Position numbers and translations under genes: made by a program. From Clostridiales bacterium SIT11 (GTDB taxonomy: Bacteria > Bacillota > Clostridia > Tissierellales > Peptoniphilaceae): DNA of 64,000 nucleotides. Positions 36,130-46,274 of the stretch are shown one piece after another. A model generated the notes under the pieces. The model had not been told where the DNA came from and did no database searches. It saw nothing but the letters and a program-made list of their open reading frames with translations. The stretch's first letter is position 1. Each line of letters starts with the position of its first letter. The stretch is taken from contig CYUK01000003.1 in NCBI GenBank assembly GCA_001299455.1, forward strand, positions 62,001-126,000, given 5' to 3'.

Positions 36130-36970
36130 CAAGGACCAAGGCTTTACCAGCCATAATGTGGTTTCCTTAGCAAGAAAATCCTTGGGAATAAAAAAAATTG
36201 GCCATGGAGGGACCTTAGACCCCATGGCAACAGGTGTCCTAGTCCTTTTAGTTGGAAAGGCCACGAAAATTTCAGACTATGTCATGGGTCATGACAAGGT
36301 CTATGAAGGCCAGGTGGCCTTTGGCTATGAGACAGATACCCTAGATAAGGAGGGAGAAATCCTAGAAGTTTCCGAAAAAATCCCAAGTCTTCAGGAAATA
36401 GAGGAGACCTTGCCTGGGTTTCAAGGGGAGATTCTCCAAGTTCCCCCCATGTACTCCGCCATTAAATACCAGGGAAAGAAACTTTATGAATATGCCCGGG
36501 AGGGGAAAGATATTGAAAGAAAAGAGCGAAAGGTTTCTATTTATTCCTTCGAGGTCTTAAATTATGAAAATGGAAAGATGGACTTTCGGGTTCACTGTTC
36601 TTCCGGGACCTATATTCGAAGCCTCCTGGCAGATTTTGCCCGGGCCATGGGAAGCCTAGGAACCTTGACCAAGCTCTGTCGGACCAAGCTTGGCTCCTTT
36701 AGCCTGGACCAATGTGTCTGTGTCCAAGACTTAAAGGATAAAAAAATAGAGGAAAAAGACTTGGTCCCCATGGACCAGGCTCTGGACCTACCTCGCCTGG
36801 ACTTGGAGGATAAATATTTTAACCCATTAATTTATGGACAGACTCTTTCTCTTAACCAAGAGGGCTCAGGAGAAGTCAAGGTCTATTGCCAGGGGAAATT
36901 TATGGGAATTGGAAGCTACATGGGAAAAAACCAGCTACGCTTAAAGAAGAGATTAATAGAAATAGAATGA
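36107..36970 (+). CDS. truB: tRNA pseudouridine-55 synthase
   Basis: Makes pseudouridine 55 in the T loop of tRNAs. The 287-residue protein has the catalytic segment GHGGTLDPMATGVL (aspartate about residue 38), PPMYSAIKYQGKKLYEYAR, and a C-terminal PUA-like region. It overlaps nrnA by 23 bases. Confidence 0.97.
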   Translation: MKGILLVNKDQGFTSHNVVSLARKSLGIKKIGHGGTLDPMATGVLVLLVGKATKISDYVMGHDKVYEGQVAFGYETDTLDKEGEILEVSEKIPSLQEIEETLPGFQGEILQVPPMYSAIKYQGKKLYEYAREGKDIERKERKVSIYSFEVLNYENGKMDFRVHCSSGTYIRSLLADFARAMGSLGTLTKLCRTKLGSFSLDQCVCVQDLKDKKIEEKDLVPMDQALDLPRLDLEDKYFNPLIYGQTLSLNQEGSGEVKVYCQGKFMGIGSYMGKNQLRLKKRLIEIE

Positions 36971-36976
36971 GGAATC

Positions 36977-37888
36977 ATGGAAATAAGAGAAGTTCATCCA
37001 GATGAAAATTTACAAGAAGAAATATGCCTTGCCCTAGGGAACTTTGATGGTCTTCATTTAGCCCATCAAGAACTCATCCATGAGGTTGTGACTATGGCAA
37101 AAAAACTGGAGACCAAGTCTTCTGTTTTAATGTTTAAGGAGCATACAAAAAATATTTTAAACCACAAAAACCAACAGCTCCTTATGAGTCGCAGGCAAAA
37201 ATTGGACTGCTTTGCTAGTTTGGGGATTGACCTTGTCCTGGAAATTGAGTTTTCTGAAATCCAAAAGATGCAGGCAGAAGATTTTTTTACTGAATTTTTA
37301 CGCCAGGGCCTCCAGGTCAAGGGCCTGGTCATTGGCTATGACTATCGCTTTGGTTATAAGGCCAAGGGAACCAGTGACTTGTTGAAGAAGATGGCTGAGG
37401 ACCAGGGAGTCCAAATTAAAATTGTCCAGGAGATTCTAAAAGATGGAGAAGCCATTTCTAGCACCCGGATACGGAAGGCCATTGGAGAGGGAAACTTAGA
37501 CTTTGCTAGGAAACTTTTAGGCCGCCCCTTTACCATGGAGGGGACGGTCATTCATGGGAAACGACTAGGTCGGGAAATGGGCTATCCTACAGCAAATATA
37601 GAACCCAGCACCCACTATGTCATTCCTCGTTTTGGAGTTTATGATACCCAGGTGACGGTCGATGGAAAGTCCTATCGGGCGGCTACCAGTGTAGGCACCA
37701 ATCCAACCCTAGATGAAAAAGGGCTAAAGATTGAGGCCCATCTCTTGGACTTCACTGGAGACCTCTATGGAAAAAAGGTGGATTTAACCTTTTTAAAATT
37801 TTTACGTCCAGAGAAAAATTTTCCCTCAATTGAAAGTTTATTTGACCAAATTGCCAAGGATGTAGAAATGGTAGAGAAGAGGAAATAA
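36977..37888 (+). CDS. ribF: Bifunctional riboflavin kinase/FAD synthetase
   Basis: Converts riboflavin to FMN and FAD. The 303-residue protein has the N-terminal nucleotidyltransferase domain (ALGNFDGLHLAHQEL, GYDYRFGYKAKG, ISSTRIR) and the C-terminal flavokinase domain (GRPFTMEGTVIHGKRLGR, GYPTANIE, GVYDTQV). It follows truB as usual. Confidence 0.97.
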   Translation: MEIREVHPDENLQEEICLALGNFDGLHLAHQELIHEVVTMAKKLETKSSVLMFKEHTKNILNHKNQQLLMSRRQKLDCFASLGIDLVLEIEFSEIQKMQAEDFFTEFLRQGLQVKGLVIGYDYRFGYKAKGTSDLLKKMAEDQGVQIKIVQEILKDGEAISSTRIRKAIGEGNLDFARKLLGRPFTMEGTVIHGKRLGREMGYPTANIEPSTHYVIPRFGVYDTQVTVDGKSYRAATSVGTNPTLDEKGLKIEAHLLDFTGDLYGKKVDLTFLKFLRPEKNFPSIESLFDQIAKDVEMVEKRK

Positions 37889-37899
37889 GGCGAATTTTC

Positions 37900-37928
37900 T
37901 TGAAAAATAGGTCATAATATGGTATCAT
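37900..37928 (+). promoter_or_regulatory. Promoter for rpsO-pnp
   Basis: TTGAAA (37900-37905), a 17-base spacer and TATCAT (37923-37928), with an extended TGG before the -10. Confidence 0.7.
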
Positions 37929-37946
37929 AAAAGAGAAATTACCGTG

Positions 37947-37979
37947 ACAAAGTGGAACGACCCTCGACGTCTACTTTGT
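37947..37979 (+). promoter_or_regulatory. Leader hairpin of rpsO, candidate S15 autoregulation site
   Basis: A 9-bp outer stem (37947-37955 with 37971-37979, one G-U), a bulged A, an inner ACG/CGT stem and an 8-base loop, lying about 10 bases after the predicted start of transcription and 31 before the rpsO ATG. S15 represses its own gene through leader structures of varying shape in bacteria; binding here is inference. Confidence 0.5.
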
Positions 37980-38010
37980 TTTGGTGAATACAAAATTACA
38001 GGAGGAAACT

Positions 38011-38277
38011 ATGATTAGTAAAGAAGAAAAACAAGCAATTATTGACGAATACAAACTATCTGAAAAGGATACTGGATCTCCAGAAGTGCAAATTGCCATT
38101 TTAACCCACCGAATTAATGGCCTAAACGAACACTTAAAAGATCATAAGAAGGACCATCATTCCAGACGGGGTCTTTTAAAAATGGTTGGGACCAGAAGAA
38201 ACCTATTAAGATATTTACAAGAAAAAGATATTAATCGGTATCGTTCCTTAATTGAACGGTTAAAAATTAGAGGTTAA
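38011..38277 (+). CDS. rpsO: 30S ribosomal protein S15
   Basis: Primary 16S rRNA-binding protein of the platform. 88 residues, standard length, with [24 protein letters not shown] and [22 protein letters not shown]. The ATG at 38011 follows AGGAGG; the open frame up to 37981 is leader. Confidence 0.98.
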   Translation: MISKEEKQAIIDEYKLSEKDTGSPEVQIAILTHRINGLNEHLKDHKKDHHSRRGLLKMVGTRRNLLRYLQEKDINRYRSLIERLKIRG

Positions 38278-38306
38278 AAAGAGCGGGGTTACCGCTCTTT
38301 TATTTT
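38278..38306 (+). terminator. Attenuator-like terminator between rpsO and pnp
   Basis: A 9-bp stem (38278-38286 with 38292-38300), a 5-base loop and a T-rich tail. pnp follows without a clear promoter, so partial read-through is likely. Confidence 0.82.
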
Positions 38307-38321
38307 TATTAGGAGGTAAGA

Positions 38322-40433
38322 ATGGAGAAAACATTCCAGTACACTTTAGCCAACCACCCCTTGAAGGTTTCCATAGGGAAGGTGGCAGAGCAAGCCAATG
38401 GAGCCTGCCTGATTTCTTATGGAGATACAGTGGTTCTAGTTACAGCAACGGCATCCAAGGAAGCCAGAGATGGCATCGACTTTTTCCCCTTAAGCGTGGA
38501 CTATGAAGAAAAAATGTATGCTGTTGGGAAAATGCCTGGGGGCTTTATCCGCAGGGAAGGCCGTCCCAGTGAAAAAGCAACCTTGACAGCACGGTTAATT
38601 GACCGGCCCATCCGTCCCCTATTTCCAGAGGGCTTCCGGAATAGCGTACAAGTTATTGCCACTGTATTTTCTGTAGAACAAGATTGTCCTCCAGAAATGG
38701 CTGCCATGATTGGGTCTTCCATTGCCCTATCAATTTCAGATATTCCCTTTAGTGGGCCTACAGCTGGAGTCCAAGTGGGGTATGTAGATGGAGAATACAT
38801 TATTAATCCCAGCGTTGAAGAACGGGAAAAATCAACTATTGACTTAACCGTTTCCGGAACCAAGGATGCCATTATGATGGTGGAATCGGGATCAGACATT
38901 GTCAGTGAAGAAGAAATGCTCCAAGCCATCTTATTTGGTCATGAAGAAATTAAAAAGATTTGCGGCTTTATTGATGAAATTGTTGCTGAATGTGGCCAAG
39001 AAAAAATGGACTTCACTCCAGCAAAAATTGATGAAGAAATTCATGAAAAAGTCTATGCCTATGCAGAGGCTCTCTTAGTGGATGCCATCCACCAAGAGAC
39101 AAAAACTGAAAGAGAAAAGGCAGAAGACGAAGCTCGAGAAAAAATTTATGCTCATTTTGAAGAAGACCTAGAAGACCATCAAAAGGATATTAACGCCGTC
39201 ATTGATGAAATTATTCGTCGGGAAGTTCGGACAGGAATTTTAGAAGACCGCCGGCCAGATGACCGAGCCATGGATGAAATTCGTCCCTTAAGTGCAGAAG
39301 CAGGCCTCCTTCCCAGGACTCATGGGTCCGGTCTTTTTAAGAGAGGGCAAACTCAAGTCCTATCTGTCACCACCTTGGCTGGTTTATCCGAAGTACAAAT
39401 TATTGATGGCCTAGGAGACGATACCCCAAAACGCTATATCCACCACTACAACTTCCCACCCTATTGTGTTGGAGATACACGGCCTATGCGGAGTCCAGGT
39501 CGTCGAGAAATCGGCCATGGAGCCCTGGCTGAACGAGCCTTACTTCCAGTCATTCCTTCAGAAGATGACTTCCCCTATGCCATCCGGGTAGTGAGTGAAG
39601 TCTTAAGTTCCAATGGATCTTCCTCTCAAGCATCTGTCTGTGGGTCCACTCTTTCTTTAATGGATGCCGGAGTTCCCATTAAGGCACCTGTTGCAGGAAT
39701 TGCCATGGGCCTCATTAAAGAAGAGGACAAGGTAAAAATCTTAACAGACATCCAAGGTCTTGAAGACCATCTGGGAGATATGGACTTTAAGGTGGCAGGA
39801 ACTCGAGAAGGGATTACCGCCCTTCAAATGGATATTAAAATCGATGGAATTAATGAAGAGATTTTAAAAGAAGCCTTAGCCAAGGCCCACACAGCTCGGC
39901 AAAAGATTTTAGATGTGATGGAAGCTACGATTCCTGCGCCTAGAGAAGAACTTTCTCCCTATGCACCCTTGATTTATACTTTGACAATTAAACCTGAAAA
40001 AATTGGGGAAGTCATTGGGTCTGGTGGAAAGGTCATTAACGGCATTATTGAAGAAACCGGCGTTAAAATTGATATTGATGATGATGGCCGGATTTCCATC
40101 CTCAGTGAAAATGCTGAAAATGCTAAGAGAGCCATGGCCCGGATTGAAGACATTGTCAAGGATGTGGAAGTAGGAGAAGTTTACACTGGTAAGGTCAAAA
40201 AACTTGTAAAGTTTGGTGCCTTTGTGGAAGTTTTAAAAGGCAAGGAAGGCCTCCTTCATATTTCCAACATTTCCAAGGAACGAGTCAATAAGGTCGAAGA
40301 TGTCCTCCATGTAGGGCAAATGATTGATGTCAAGGTTATTGGCATTGACGACCAAAACAAAATCAGTTTGAGTCATAAAGCGCTCTTAGACCAAGATAAG
40401 AATAAAGAGGACGAGGACCAGGACGCAAAATAA
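38322..40433 (+). CDS. pnp: Polyribonucleotide nucleotidyltransferase (PNPase)
   Basis: Phosphorolytic 3'-5' exoribonuclease of the RNA degradosome. The 703-residue protein has two RNase PH domains (the second with the catalytic [10 protein letters not shown] segment), the [11 protein letters not shown] and PPYCVGD motifs, a KH domain (about 555-615, with [14 protein letters not shown]) and an S1 domain (about 625-695). AGGAGG precedes the ATG. RNase Y, its usual partner in mRNA decay, is at 50743. Confidence 0.98.
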   Translation: MEKTFQYTLANHPLKVSIGKVAEQANGACLISYGDTVVLVTATASKEARDGIDFFPLSVDYEEKMYAVGKMPGGFIRREGRPSEKATLTARLIDRPIRPLFPEGFRNSVQVIATVFSVEQDCPPEMAAMIGSSIALSISDIPFSGPTAGVQVGYVDGEYIINPSVEEREKSTIDLTVSGTKDAIMMVESGSDIVSEEEMLQAILFGHEEIKKICGFIDEIVAECGQEKMDFTPAKIDEEIHEKVYAYAEALLVDAIHQETKTEREKAEDEAREKIYAHFEEDLEDHQKDINAVIDEIIRREVRTGILEDRRPDDRAMDEIRPLSAEAGLLPRTHGSGLFKRGQTQVLSVTTLAGLSEVQIIDGLGDDTPKRYIHHYNFPPYCVGDTRPMRSPGRREIGHGALAERALLPVIPSEDDFPYAIRVVSEVLSSNGSSSQASVCGSTLSLMDAGVPIKAPVAGIAMGLIKEEDKVKILTDIQGLEDHLGDMDFKVAGTREGITALQMDIKIDGINEEILKEALAKAHTARQKILDVMEATIPAPREELSPYAPLIYTLTIKPEKIGEVIGSGGKVINGIIEETGVKIDIDDDGRISILSENAENAKRAMARIEDIVKDVEVGEVYTGKVKKLVKFGAFVEVLKGKEGLLHISNISKERVNKVEDVLHVGQMIDVKVIGIDDQNKISLSHKALLDQDKNKEDEDQDAK

Positions 40434-40436
40434 GTT

Positions 40437-40467
40437 AAAGCATGAGCCTTAGGTTCATGCTTTTTTT
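40437..40467 (+). terminator. Terminator of pnp
   Basis: A 12-bp stem with one G-U pair, a 3-base loop and seven T residues. Confidence 0.88.
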
Positions 40468-40481
40468 AAAGGAGACAGCTT

Positions 40482-40913
40482 ATGAACATAAAAATTATCA
40501 ATAAATCCCACCATCCACTGCCTGCCTATAAAACAGAAGGATCCAGCGGAGTCGACCTCCATGCCAACCTAGACCAGCCTGTGGTCTTAAAGTCCTTGGA
40601 TAGGTGCCTAATTCCAACAGGCATTTACCTGGAGATGCCCTTAGGGATTGAAGGCCAAGTTCGAGCCCGGTCCGGCCTGGCCTTAAAAAAAGGTCTGGGC
40701 CTACCTAATGGAATTGGAACCATTGATTCTGACTACCGGGGAGAACTCCAGGTGGCCCTAGTGAATTTAAGCAAGGAAAATGTTAAAATTGAAGACGGAG
40801 ACCGGATTGCTCAGCTGGTTTTTATGAAGGTGGAGCAAGTGGACTTTATAGAAGTGGAAATTCTTTCTAAAACAGATCGAAATGAGGGTGGTTTTGGTCA
40901 TACAGGTGTATAA
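40482..40913 (+). CDS. dut: dUTP diphosphatase
   Basis: Removes dUTP and supplies dUMP for thymidylate synthesis. The 143-residue trimeric dUTPase has the five motifs: SGVDLHA, VRARSGLALKKG, LPNGIGTIDSDYRGE, GDRIAQLVF and RNEGGFGHTGV. An AGGAG site precedes the ATG. Confidence 0.96.
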   Translation: MNIKIINKSHHPLPAYKTEGSSGVDLHANLDQPVVLKSLDRCLIPTGIYLEMPLGIEGQVRARSGLALKKGLGLPNGIGTIDSDYRGELQVALVNLSKENVKIEDGDRIAQLVFMKVEQVDFIEVEILSKTDRNEGGFGHTGV

Positions 40914-40929
40914 AAACATCTGTTTGTGA

Positions 40930-40935
40930 TATAAT
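40930..40935 (+). promoter_or_regulatory. Extended -10 promoter for ftsK
   Basis: TATAAT with TGA before it; no good -35 hexamer is visible. Confidence 0.5.
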
Positions 40936-40963
40936 TGAGCTAGAAAATATGAAAGGAAACCTC

Positions 40964-43192
40964 ATGCAAAAACCCAGAAGAAGAAAACCTTCAAAAAAAT
41001 CGAATAAAAAGAACCACCAGGTCCTCTCTTTTTCTAGCCAAGATAAGGAAATGATTGGCCTATTTATCATTATCTTTGGAATTTTAAGTGGCATTAGTCT
41101 ATTTAGCCCGAATATGGGCCTCTTTGGCCGGGGCCTAGTCCAGGTTTACCAGTTCCTGGTAGGACTGGCTTCCCTGCCCTTGGCCATTTATTTTCTCATC
41201 CTAGGAGGCCTTTTAGTCAGTAAGGAACATGGGTTCTCAAAAAAGAGACTCCTATATTTTTTAACAGTTCTTTTCTTTAGCCTCCTGGTTTACTACCAAT
41301 TTCAAGGTCCCTGGATAAAGACTATGGGCCAGGAAATGAAGCTTTTATTCAAAAGTTCTGACCCCTATAAGGGAGGAGTTTTGGGTATCTTTTTTGGTCG
41401 TATTTTCATGAAACTTTTTGGGTCTACAGGAACCATTATTGTTTTTTCCATTGTTCTTCTCGTTTTATTTTTCTACTTTTTACCTATTTCTTGGAAGGAA
41501 GTAGGGATCTTGATTCAAACCAAGGCTGAAAAAGGAAAGGGAAAAAGACGGGAAAGACAAAGGGAAAAGGCGAAGAAGGAAGAGAAAAGGAAGACACCTT
41601 TTATTAAGGAAGAAAAAACTCCTCGCAAGAAGGATTCCTTAGAGGAGACACCTCTGGAAATTTATGATTATTCCAATCATGGCAAGGAAAAAGTAGACCA
41701 AAAGGCTGAAGCCTTAACTTCGGAAGACATGGAAAATTTTTCCAAGGAAATCCAAAAGGAAGAGCCTGTAAATTATATTTTTCCACCCCTGGAAATTTTA
41801 AATCGGCCCAAGCCCGCACCTGGACTCTCCAAGTCCTTGGTTCGGGAAAAGGCCCATTTAATCGAAGATACCATGCGGCAGTTTAATATTGACTGCAAGG
41901 TCATGGCTATTAACCGTGGTCCAGTCATTACCTGCTATGAACTTCAGATTGCCCCAGGAGTCAAGCTCAATAAAATTGTCAGCCTATCAGACAACCTGTC
42001 CCTGGCCCTGGCTTCACCGGATATTCGGATTGAAGCTCCCATTCCGGGGAAGAGTGCGGTGGGAATTGAAGTTCCTAACGAAAGCAAGGACCAGGTCGTT
42101 TTCCGGGAAATTTTAGAAAGTCCTCAATTTAAAAAATCTTCCACAACGCCTTTGGCTTTGGGGAAGGACGTTTCTGGAAATATCATTATTTCATCCATTG
42201 ATAAAATGCCCCACCTTTTAATTGCAGGGGCTACAGGGTCAGGAAAAAGTGTCTGCATTAATACCATTATTACCAGCATTCTTTACCGGTCCAGGCCGGA
42301 CCAGGTGAAGTTTATCCTCATTGACCCTAAGGTGGTAGAACTCAATGTCTACAACGGCATTCCCCATCTCTTAATTCCTGTGGTCACAGATCCTAAAAAG
42401 GCTGCCTTTGCCCTCCGCTGGGCTGTAGATGAAATGGAAAAACGCTACAAGTCCTTTGCCAAGGAGCATGTCCGGGATATGAAGTCCTTTAATCAAAAGA
42501 TGGAGGAAGAAAAACGGTATTCTGAATCTTTGGCTAAAATTGTAGTCATTGTAGATGAATTGGCAGACCTAATGATGGTTGCAGCCAATGAAATTGAAGA
42601 CTATATTGCTCGCCTGGCACAAATGGCCCGGGCAGCTGGAATTTATATGATTCTAGCCACCCAACGCCCCTCCGTAGATGTTATTACAGGAACCATTAAG
42701 GCCAACATTCCTTCAAGGGTTGCCTTTGCTGTGTCTTCGGGAGTGGATTCCAGGACAATTTTAGATAGCAATGGGGCTGAGCACCTTCTAGGCCAGGGAG
42801 ACATGCTCTTTTATCCTAGTTTTTACTCCAAGCCCAAGCGCCTTCAAGGAGCCTTTATTAGTGACCAGGAAGTGGAAAATGTGGTGTCCTTTATTAAGGA
42901 AAATTCTCAAAAAGATTACAATGAAGAGGCCCTGGAGTCCATTGAGAAGAAGGTGGAAAAAGAGACCAATCCAAAGGACGACCTCTACAGGCAGGCTGTG
43001 AATATTGTCCTCCAAGATGAGCAGGCAAGTATTTCCTACCTCCAAAGAAAGTTAAAAATTGGCTATTCAAGAGCAGCTCGACTGATTGATGCTATGGAAG
43101 AAGATGGAATCATTGGTCCCCATCAAGGGACCCAGCCTCGGAAGATTATTTTATCGGATGACCAAATAAAGGAGTTTTTAGAGAGTGATTAA
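40964..43192 (+). CDS. ftsK: DNA translocase FtsK/SpoIIIE
   Basis: Pumps chromosome ends through the closing septum. The 742-residue protein has a basic N-terminus, about four membrane segments (residues 25-165), a charged linker, the RecA-like motor with Walker A GATGSGKS near 422-430 and Walker B IVVIVDELADLM, and a C-terminal winged-helix gamma domain (about 675-735). The ATG at 40964 follows AAAGGAAA; an ATG at 40949 has no site of its own and is less likely. Confidence 0.95.
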   Translation: MQKPRRRKPSKKSNKKNHQVLSFSSQDKEMIGLFIIIFGILSGISLFSPNMGLFGRGLVQVYQFLVGLASLPLAIYFLILGGLLVSKEHGFSKKRLLYFLTVLFFSLLVYYQFQGPWIKTMGQEMKLLFKSSDPYKGGVLGIFFGRIFMKLFGSTGTIIVFSIVLLVLFFYFLPISWKEVGILIQTKAEKGKGKRRERQREKAKKEEKRKTPFIKEEKTPRKKDSLEETPLEIYDYSNHGKEKVDQKAEALTSEDMENFSKEIQKEEPVNYIFPPLEILNRPKPAPGLSKSLVREKAHLIEDTMRQFNIDCKVMAINRGPVITCYELQIAPGVKLNKIVSLSDNLSLALASPDIRIEAPIPGKSAVGIEVPNESKDQVVFREILESPQFKKSSTTPLALGKDVSGNIIISSIDKMPHLLIAGATGSGKSVCINTIITSILYRSRPDQVKFILIDPKVVELNVYNGIPHLLIPVVTDPKKAAFALRWAVDEMEKRYKSFAKEHVRDMKSFNQKMEEEKRYSESLAKIVVIVDELADLMMVAANEIEDYIARLAQMARAAGIYMILATQRPSVDVITGTIKANIPSRVAFAVSSGVDSRTILDSNGAEHLLGQGDMLFYPSFYSKPKRLQGAFISDQEVENVVSFIKENSQKDYNEEALESIEKKVEKETNPKDDLYRQAVNIVLQDEQASISYLQRKLKIGYSRAARLIDAMEEDGIIGPHQGTQPRKIILSDDQIKEFLESD

Positions 43193-44495
43193 AAAAATTT
43201 ATTTTCTCACCTTGGGGTGTGCAAAAAATGAAGTGGATACATCGGTCATGGAAGGAATTTTACAAGATCATGCCTATGATATTGTGGATGACCCCCTAGA
43301 GGCTGATGCCATCTTTGTCAACACTTGCGGATTTATTGAAAGTGCAAAAGAGGAGTCCATTGACTGGATCTTACAACTGGCAAAATTAAAGGAAGAAGGC
43401 CAGTTACAAAAACTCTATTTAACTGGTTGCTTGGCTCAGAGGTATCCGGAAGAATTGAAGAGGGAAATTCCGGAAATTGACGGAATCCTAGGGCCTGGAT
43501 ATATTTCAAGAATTGCCGACTACTTAGACAGTGGCCAGGATGGATTTTTTACAGAAGAAATTTCTACAGACTATACAGAAGGAAAGAGGAAGCTCCCTAG
43601 TGGGGTAACAGCCTATGTAAAAATTGCAGAAGGTTGCAACAACCGGTGTTCCTACTGTATTATCCCCTACTTAAGGGGGAATAACCGGTCCCGAAAAATT
43701 GAAGATATTGTTGAGGAAGTAAAAGATCTGGTAGCCCAGGGGACTCGGGAAGTCATCTTAGTAGCCCAAAATAGTACAGACTATGGAATTGACCTCTATG
43801 GCCACTATGCCTTGGCAGACCTTTTAAGAGAATTAGTTAAAATCCAGGACCTAAAGTGGATTCGCATCCTCTATGCCTACCCTGATCACTTTACAGAAGA
43901 CTTAATTGACCTGATGGCTAAGGAAGAGAAAATCTTACCCTACTTGGATATGCCCCTCCAACACGCTTCCAATAAAATCTTAAGGGCCATGAACCGGAAG
44001 TCTTCCCGGGAAAGTTTGGAAGACTTAATTGGGAAGTTAAAGGCTCGCATTGACCACCTGGTCCTACGGTCCACCTTTATTGTCGGTTTTCCAGGGGAAG
44101 AAGAAGAGGACGTCCAAGAACTTCTAGACTTTATTGAAAAAATTGGCTTTGACCGCCTAGGGGTCTTTACCTATTCCAGGGAAGAAAATACCAAGGCCTA
44201 TACTATGGAAGGTCAGGTTCCTGAAGAGGAAAAGGAAAAGAGATTTCAAAAAGTCATGGCCGCCCAAAGGAGCATTTCAGAAAGTCGACTGAAAAAACAA
44301 GTTGGTCGAGTCTTGGATATTTTAATAGAAGAGAAGATTGATGATGGCCACTACCTAGGTCGGTCTTATTTAGATATTCCAGAGGTTGATGGTCAAGTCT
44401 ATGTAGAAAGTACGAGTCCCCTGGACATAGGTAGTTTTTATCCTGTGAAAATCCAAGAGACCACAGACTATGATATGGAAGGAGTGGCCCTATGA
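43185..44495 (+). CDS. rimO: Ribosomal protein S12 methylthiotransferase RimO
   Basis: Radical SAM enzyme adding a methylthio group to an aspartate of S12. The 436-residue protein has the N-terminal MTTase domain (TLGCAKNEVDTS, NTCGFIESAKEES), the radical SAM CNNRCSYCIIPYLRG near residues 151-165, and a TRAM domain at the end. Three N-terminal cysteines for the second cluster are present. The start is GTG at 43185, overlapping the end of ftsK by 8 bases. Its paralogue MiaB is at 62397. Confidence 0.95.
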   Translation: MIKKIYFLTLGCAKNEVDTSVMEGILQDHAYDIVDDPLEADAIFVNTCGFIESAKEESIDWILQLAKLKEEGQLQKLYLTGCLAQRYPEELKREIPEIDGILGPGYISRIADYLDSGQDGFFTEEISTDYTEGKRKLPSGVTAYVKIAEGCNNRCSYCIIPYLRGNNRSRKIEDIVEEVKDLVAQGTREVILVAQNSTDYGIDLYGHYALADLLRELVKIQDLKWIRILYAYPDHFTEDLIDLMAKEEKILPYLDMPLQHASNKILRAMNRKSSRESLEDLIGKLKARIDHLVLRSTFIVGFPGEEEEDVQELLDFIEKIGFDRLGVFTYSREENTKAYTMEGQVPEEEKEKRFQKVMAAQRSISESRLKKQVGRVLDILIEEKIDDGHYLGRSYLDIPEVDGQVYVESTSPLDIGSFYPVKIQETTDYDMEGVAL

Positions 44496-45037
44496 ATATA
44501 GCCAACAAATTGACAGTTTTGCGGATTTTACTGGTCCCGGTTTTTGTCGTTTTAATGCTTACAAAAAAGCCCAGCCTACAAGTTTTTGCAGCCGTCATCT
44601 TTGTCCTTGCCGCCTTAACGGATATGTTAGACGGTCACCTGGCCAGATCTAGAAATTTAGTAACTACTTTTGGAAAATTCTTAGATCCCCTGGCTGATAA
44701 AATTTTAGCTTCCTCTGCCATGATTTTACTTGTTGAACTTGGCGTTTTATCTTCCTGGATGGTTATTTTAGTTATATTTCGAGAATTTGCCATTACAGGT
44801 TTCCGTATTTTAGCCGCCAGTCAAGGAATTACCATTGCGGCAGGAAAGTCTGGAAAGTTAAAGACGATTTTTCAACTCGTCTCCCTAACCCTCCTCCTAT
44901 TTTCCTTCCCCTATACCATGGAAATGGGCATGAGCATAGGCCAATTTTTATTTTTTGTATCTATCCTATTAACGGTGATATCCGGTGTTGAATACTTGGC
45001 AAAAAACAGCCAAGTCTTAGATTTAGAGAATATGTAG
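44492..45037 (+). CDS. pgsA: CDP-diacylglycerol-glycerol-3-phosphate 3-phosphatidyltransferase
   Basis: Makes phosphatidylglycerophosphate from the product of CdsA. A 181-residue membrane protein with the CDP-alcohol phosphotransferase motif DMLDGHLARSRNLVTTFGKFLDPLADK (residues about 45-71: D-x2-D-G-x2-A-R-x8-G-x3-D-x3-D). The four-base overlap with rimO suggests coupling. Confidence 0.96.
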   Translation: MNIANKLTVLRILLVPVFVVLMLTKKPSLQVFAAVIFVLAALTDMLDGHLARSRNLVTTFGKFLDPLADKILASSAMILLVELGVLSSWMVILVIFREFAITGFRILAASQGITIAAGKSGKLKTIFQLVSLTLLLFSFPYTMEMGMSIGQFLFFVSILLTVISGVEYLAKNSQVLDLENM

Positions 45038-45044
45038 GTGAAAA

Positions 45045-46274
45045 ATGAAAGCAGCAATTTTAAGTATTGGAACAGAACTCATGTTAGGAGATATCCTAAA
45101 CACGAATGAACGCTATATTGCAAAAGTATTGACAGAACGGGGCTACCAGGTCATTGAAGAATCTACTGTAGCCGATGACTATGACCAGCTTTTTGCCACC
45201 TATGCCCGTTTAGATGGCAAGGTGGACGTTGTGGTCACCTCCGGTGGGATTGGGCCCACAAAGGATGACTTCACCAAGGAAACTTTGGCAGACTATCTAG
45301 GTCGAAAAATCTACTTGGATGAAGGCGTCTTAGAGGAGATGAAAAAGTACTACAAGAAAAAGGGCTATACCTTAAATGATAACAACATTAAGCAAGCCTA
45401 TATGATTGAAGGTTCCAAGGCCTTAATTAACCACTGGGGAACAGCAGCAGGGGAGCATGTCCAATCTGAAAAGACATCCTACTTTTTATTTCCTGGACCT
45501 CCTAGAGAATTGGAACCCATGGTGGATACCTACCTTAAAAAATATTTGAAGACAGACCAAGTCATTAAGGAAGCCTCCATCCAGTTGATTAATATTGGAG
45601 AAGCTCAAGCAGAAGCTCTCCTTAGAAAGATGATCCTGCCGGAAGAGGCTGAAGTTAACACCTTTGCCCACTATGGGACTGTGGAAGTTAAGTCCATTGT
45701 TAAAGGCAAGGATGAAGATTTGGTTGACGAGAAGTTGGAAGCCTGCCTAAAGATTCTAAAGGAAAACTTTAAGGATAATATCTACGGTACAGGGGATGAA
45801 AAAATTGAAGAAAAAATCCTTCAACTCTGTACAGAAAAGGGACTTCGCTTATCCTTTGCAGAGTCTGTGACAGGAGGTCTTTTGGCCAAGCGGTTAACTT
45901 CTTATTCTGGTGCCAGTGCCGTTTTAAACTACAGCCTTGTCAGCTACTCAAACCAAGTGAAAGAGGACGTCCTAGGAGTGAAAGAAGAAACCATCAAGAC
46001 CTATGGCGTTGTCAGCAAGGAAACAGCTGAAGAAATGGCTGCCGGGCTTTACAAAAAAGGTTATGGAGATATTGCTATTTCGACAACAGGAGAAGCAGGG
46101 CCTTCCCCACAAGAAAAGGAAAAGGGTCTGGTTTACCTAGGTTTTCACAGTGGAGATAAGCACTTTACTAAGAAACTTCACCTACAAGGAAACCGGAGAG
46201 ATATTCAACGGCAAACAGCAAGTCATGTCTTCTATTATTTATTAAAAGAATTCTTGGAGGAAAACAATGGATGA
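45045..46274 (+). CDS. cinA: CinA family competence/damage-inducible protein
   Basis: The 409-residue protein has the N-terminal MoCF-like domain ([37 protein letters not shown]) acting as ADP-ribose pyrophosphatase in relatives, and the C-terminal CinA domain (about 250-405, [25 protein letters not shown]) with NMN deamidase activity in relatives. The cinA-recA pair is a conserved competence operon in Firmicutes; recA starts within its last bases. Confidence 0.94.
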   Translation: MKAAILSIGTELMLGDILNTNERYIAKVLTERGYQVIEESTVADDYDQLFATYARLDGKVDVVVTSGGIGPTKDDFTKETLADYLGRKIYLDEGVLEEMKKYYKKKGYTLNDNNIKQAYMIEGSKALINHWGTAAGEHVQSEKTSYFLFPGPPRELEPMVDTYLKKYLKTDQVIKEASIQLINIGEAQAEALLRKMILPEEAEVNTFAHYGTVEVKSIVKGKDEDLVDEKLEACLKILKENFKDNIYGTGDEKIEEKILQLCTEKGLRLSFAESVTGGLLAKRLTSYSGASAVLNYSLVSYSNQVKEDVLGVKEETIKTYGVVSKETAEEMAAGLYKKGYGDIAISTTGEAGPSPQEKEKGLVYLGFHSGDKHFTKKLHLQGNRRDIQRQTASHVFYYLLKEFLEENNG

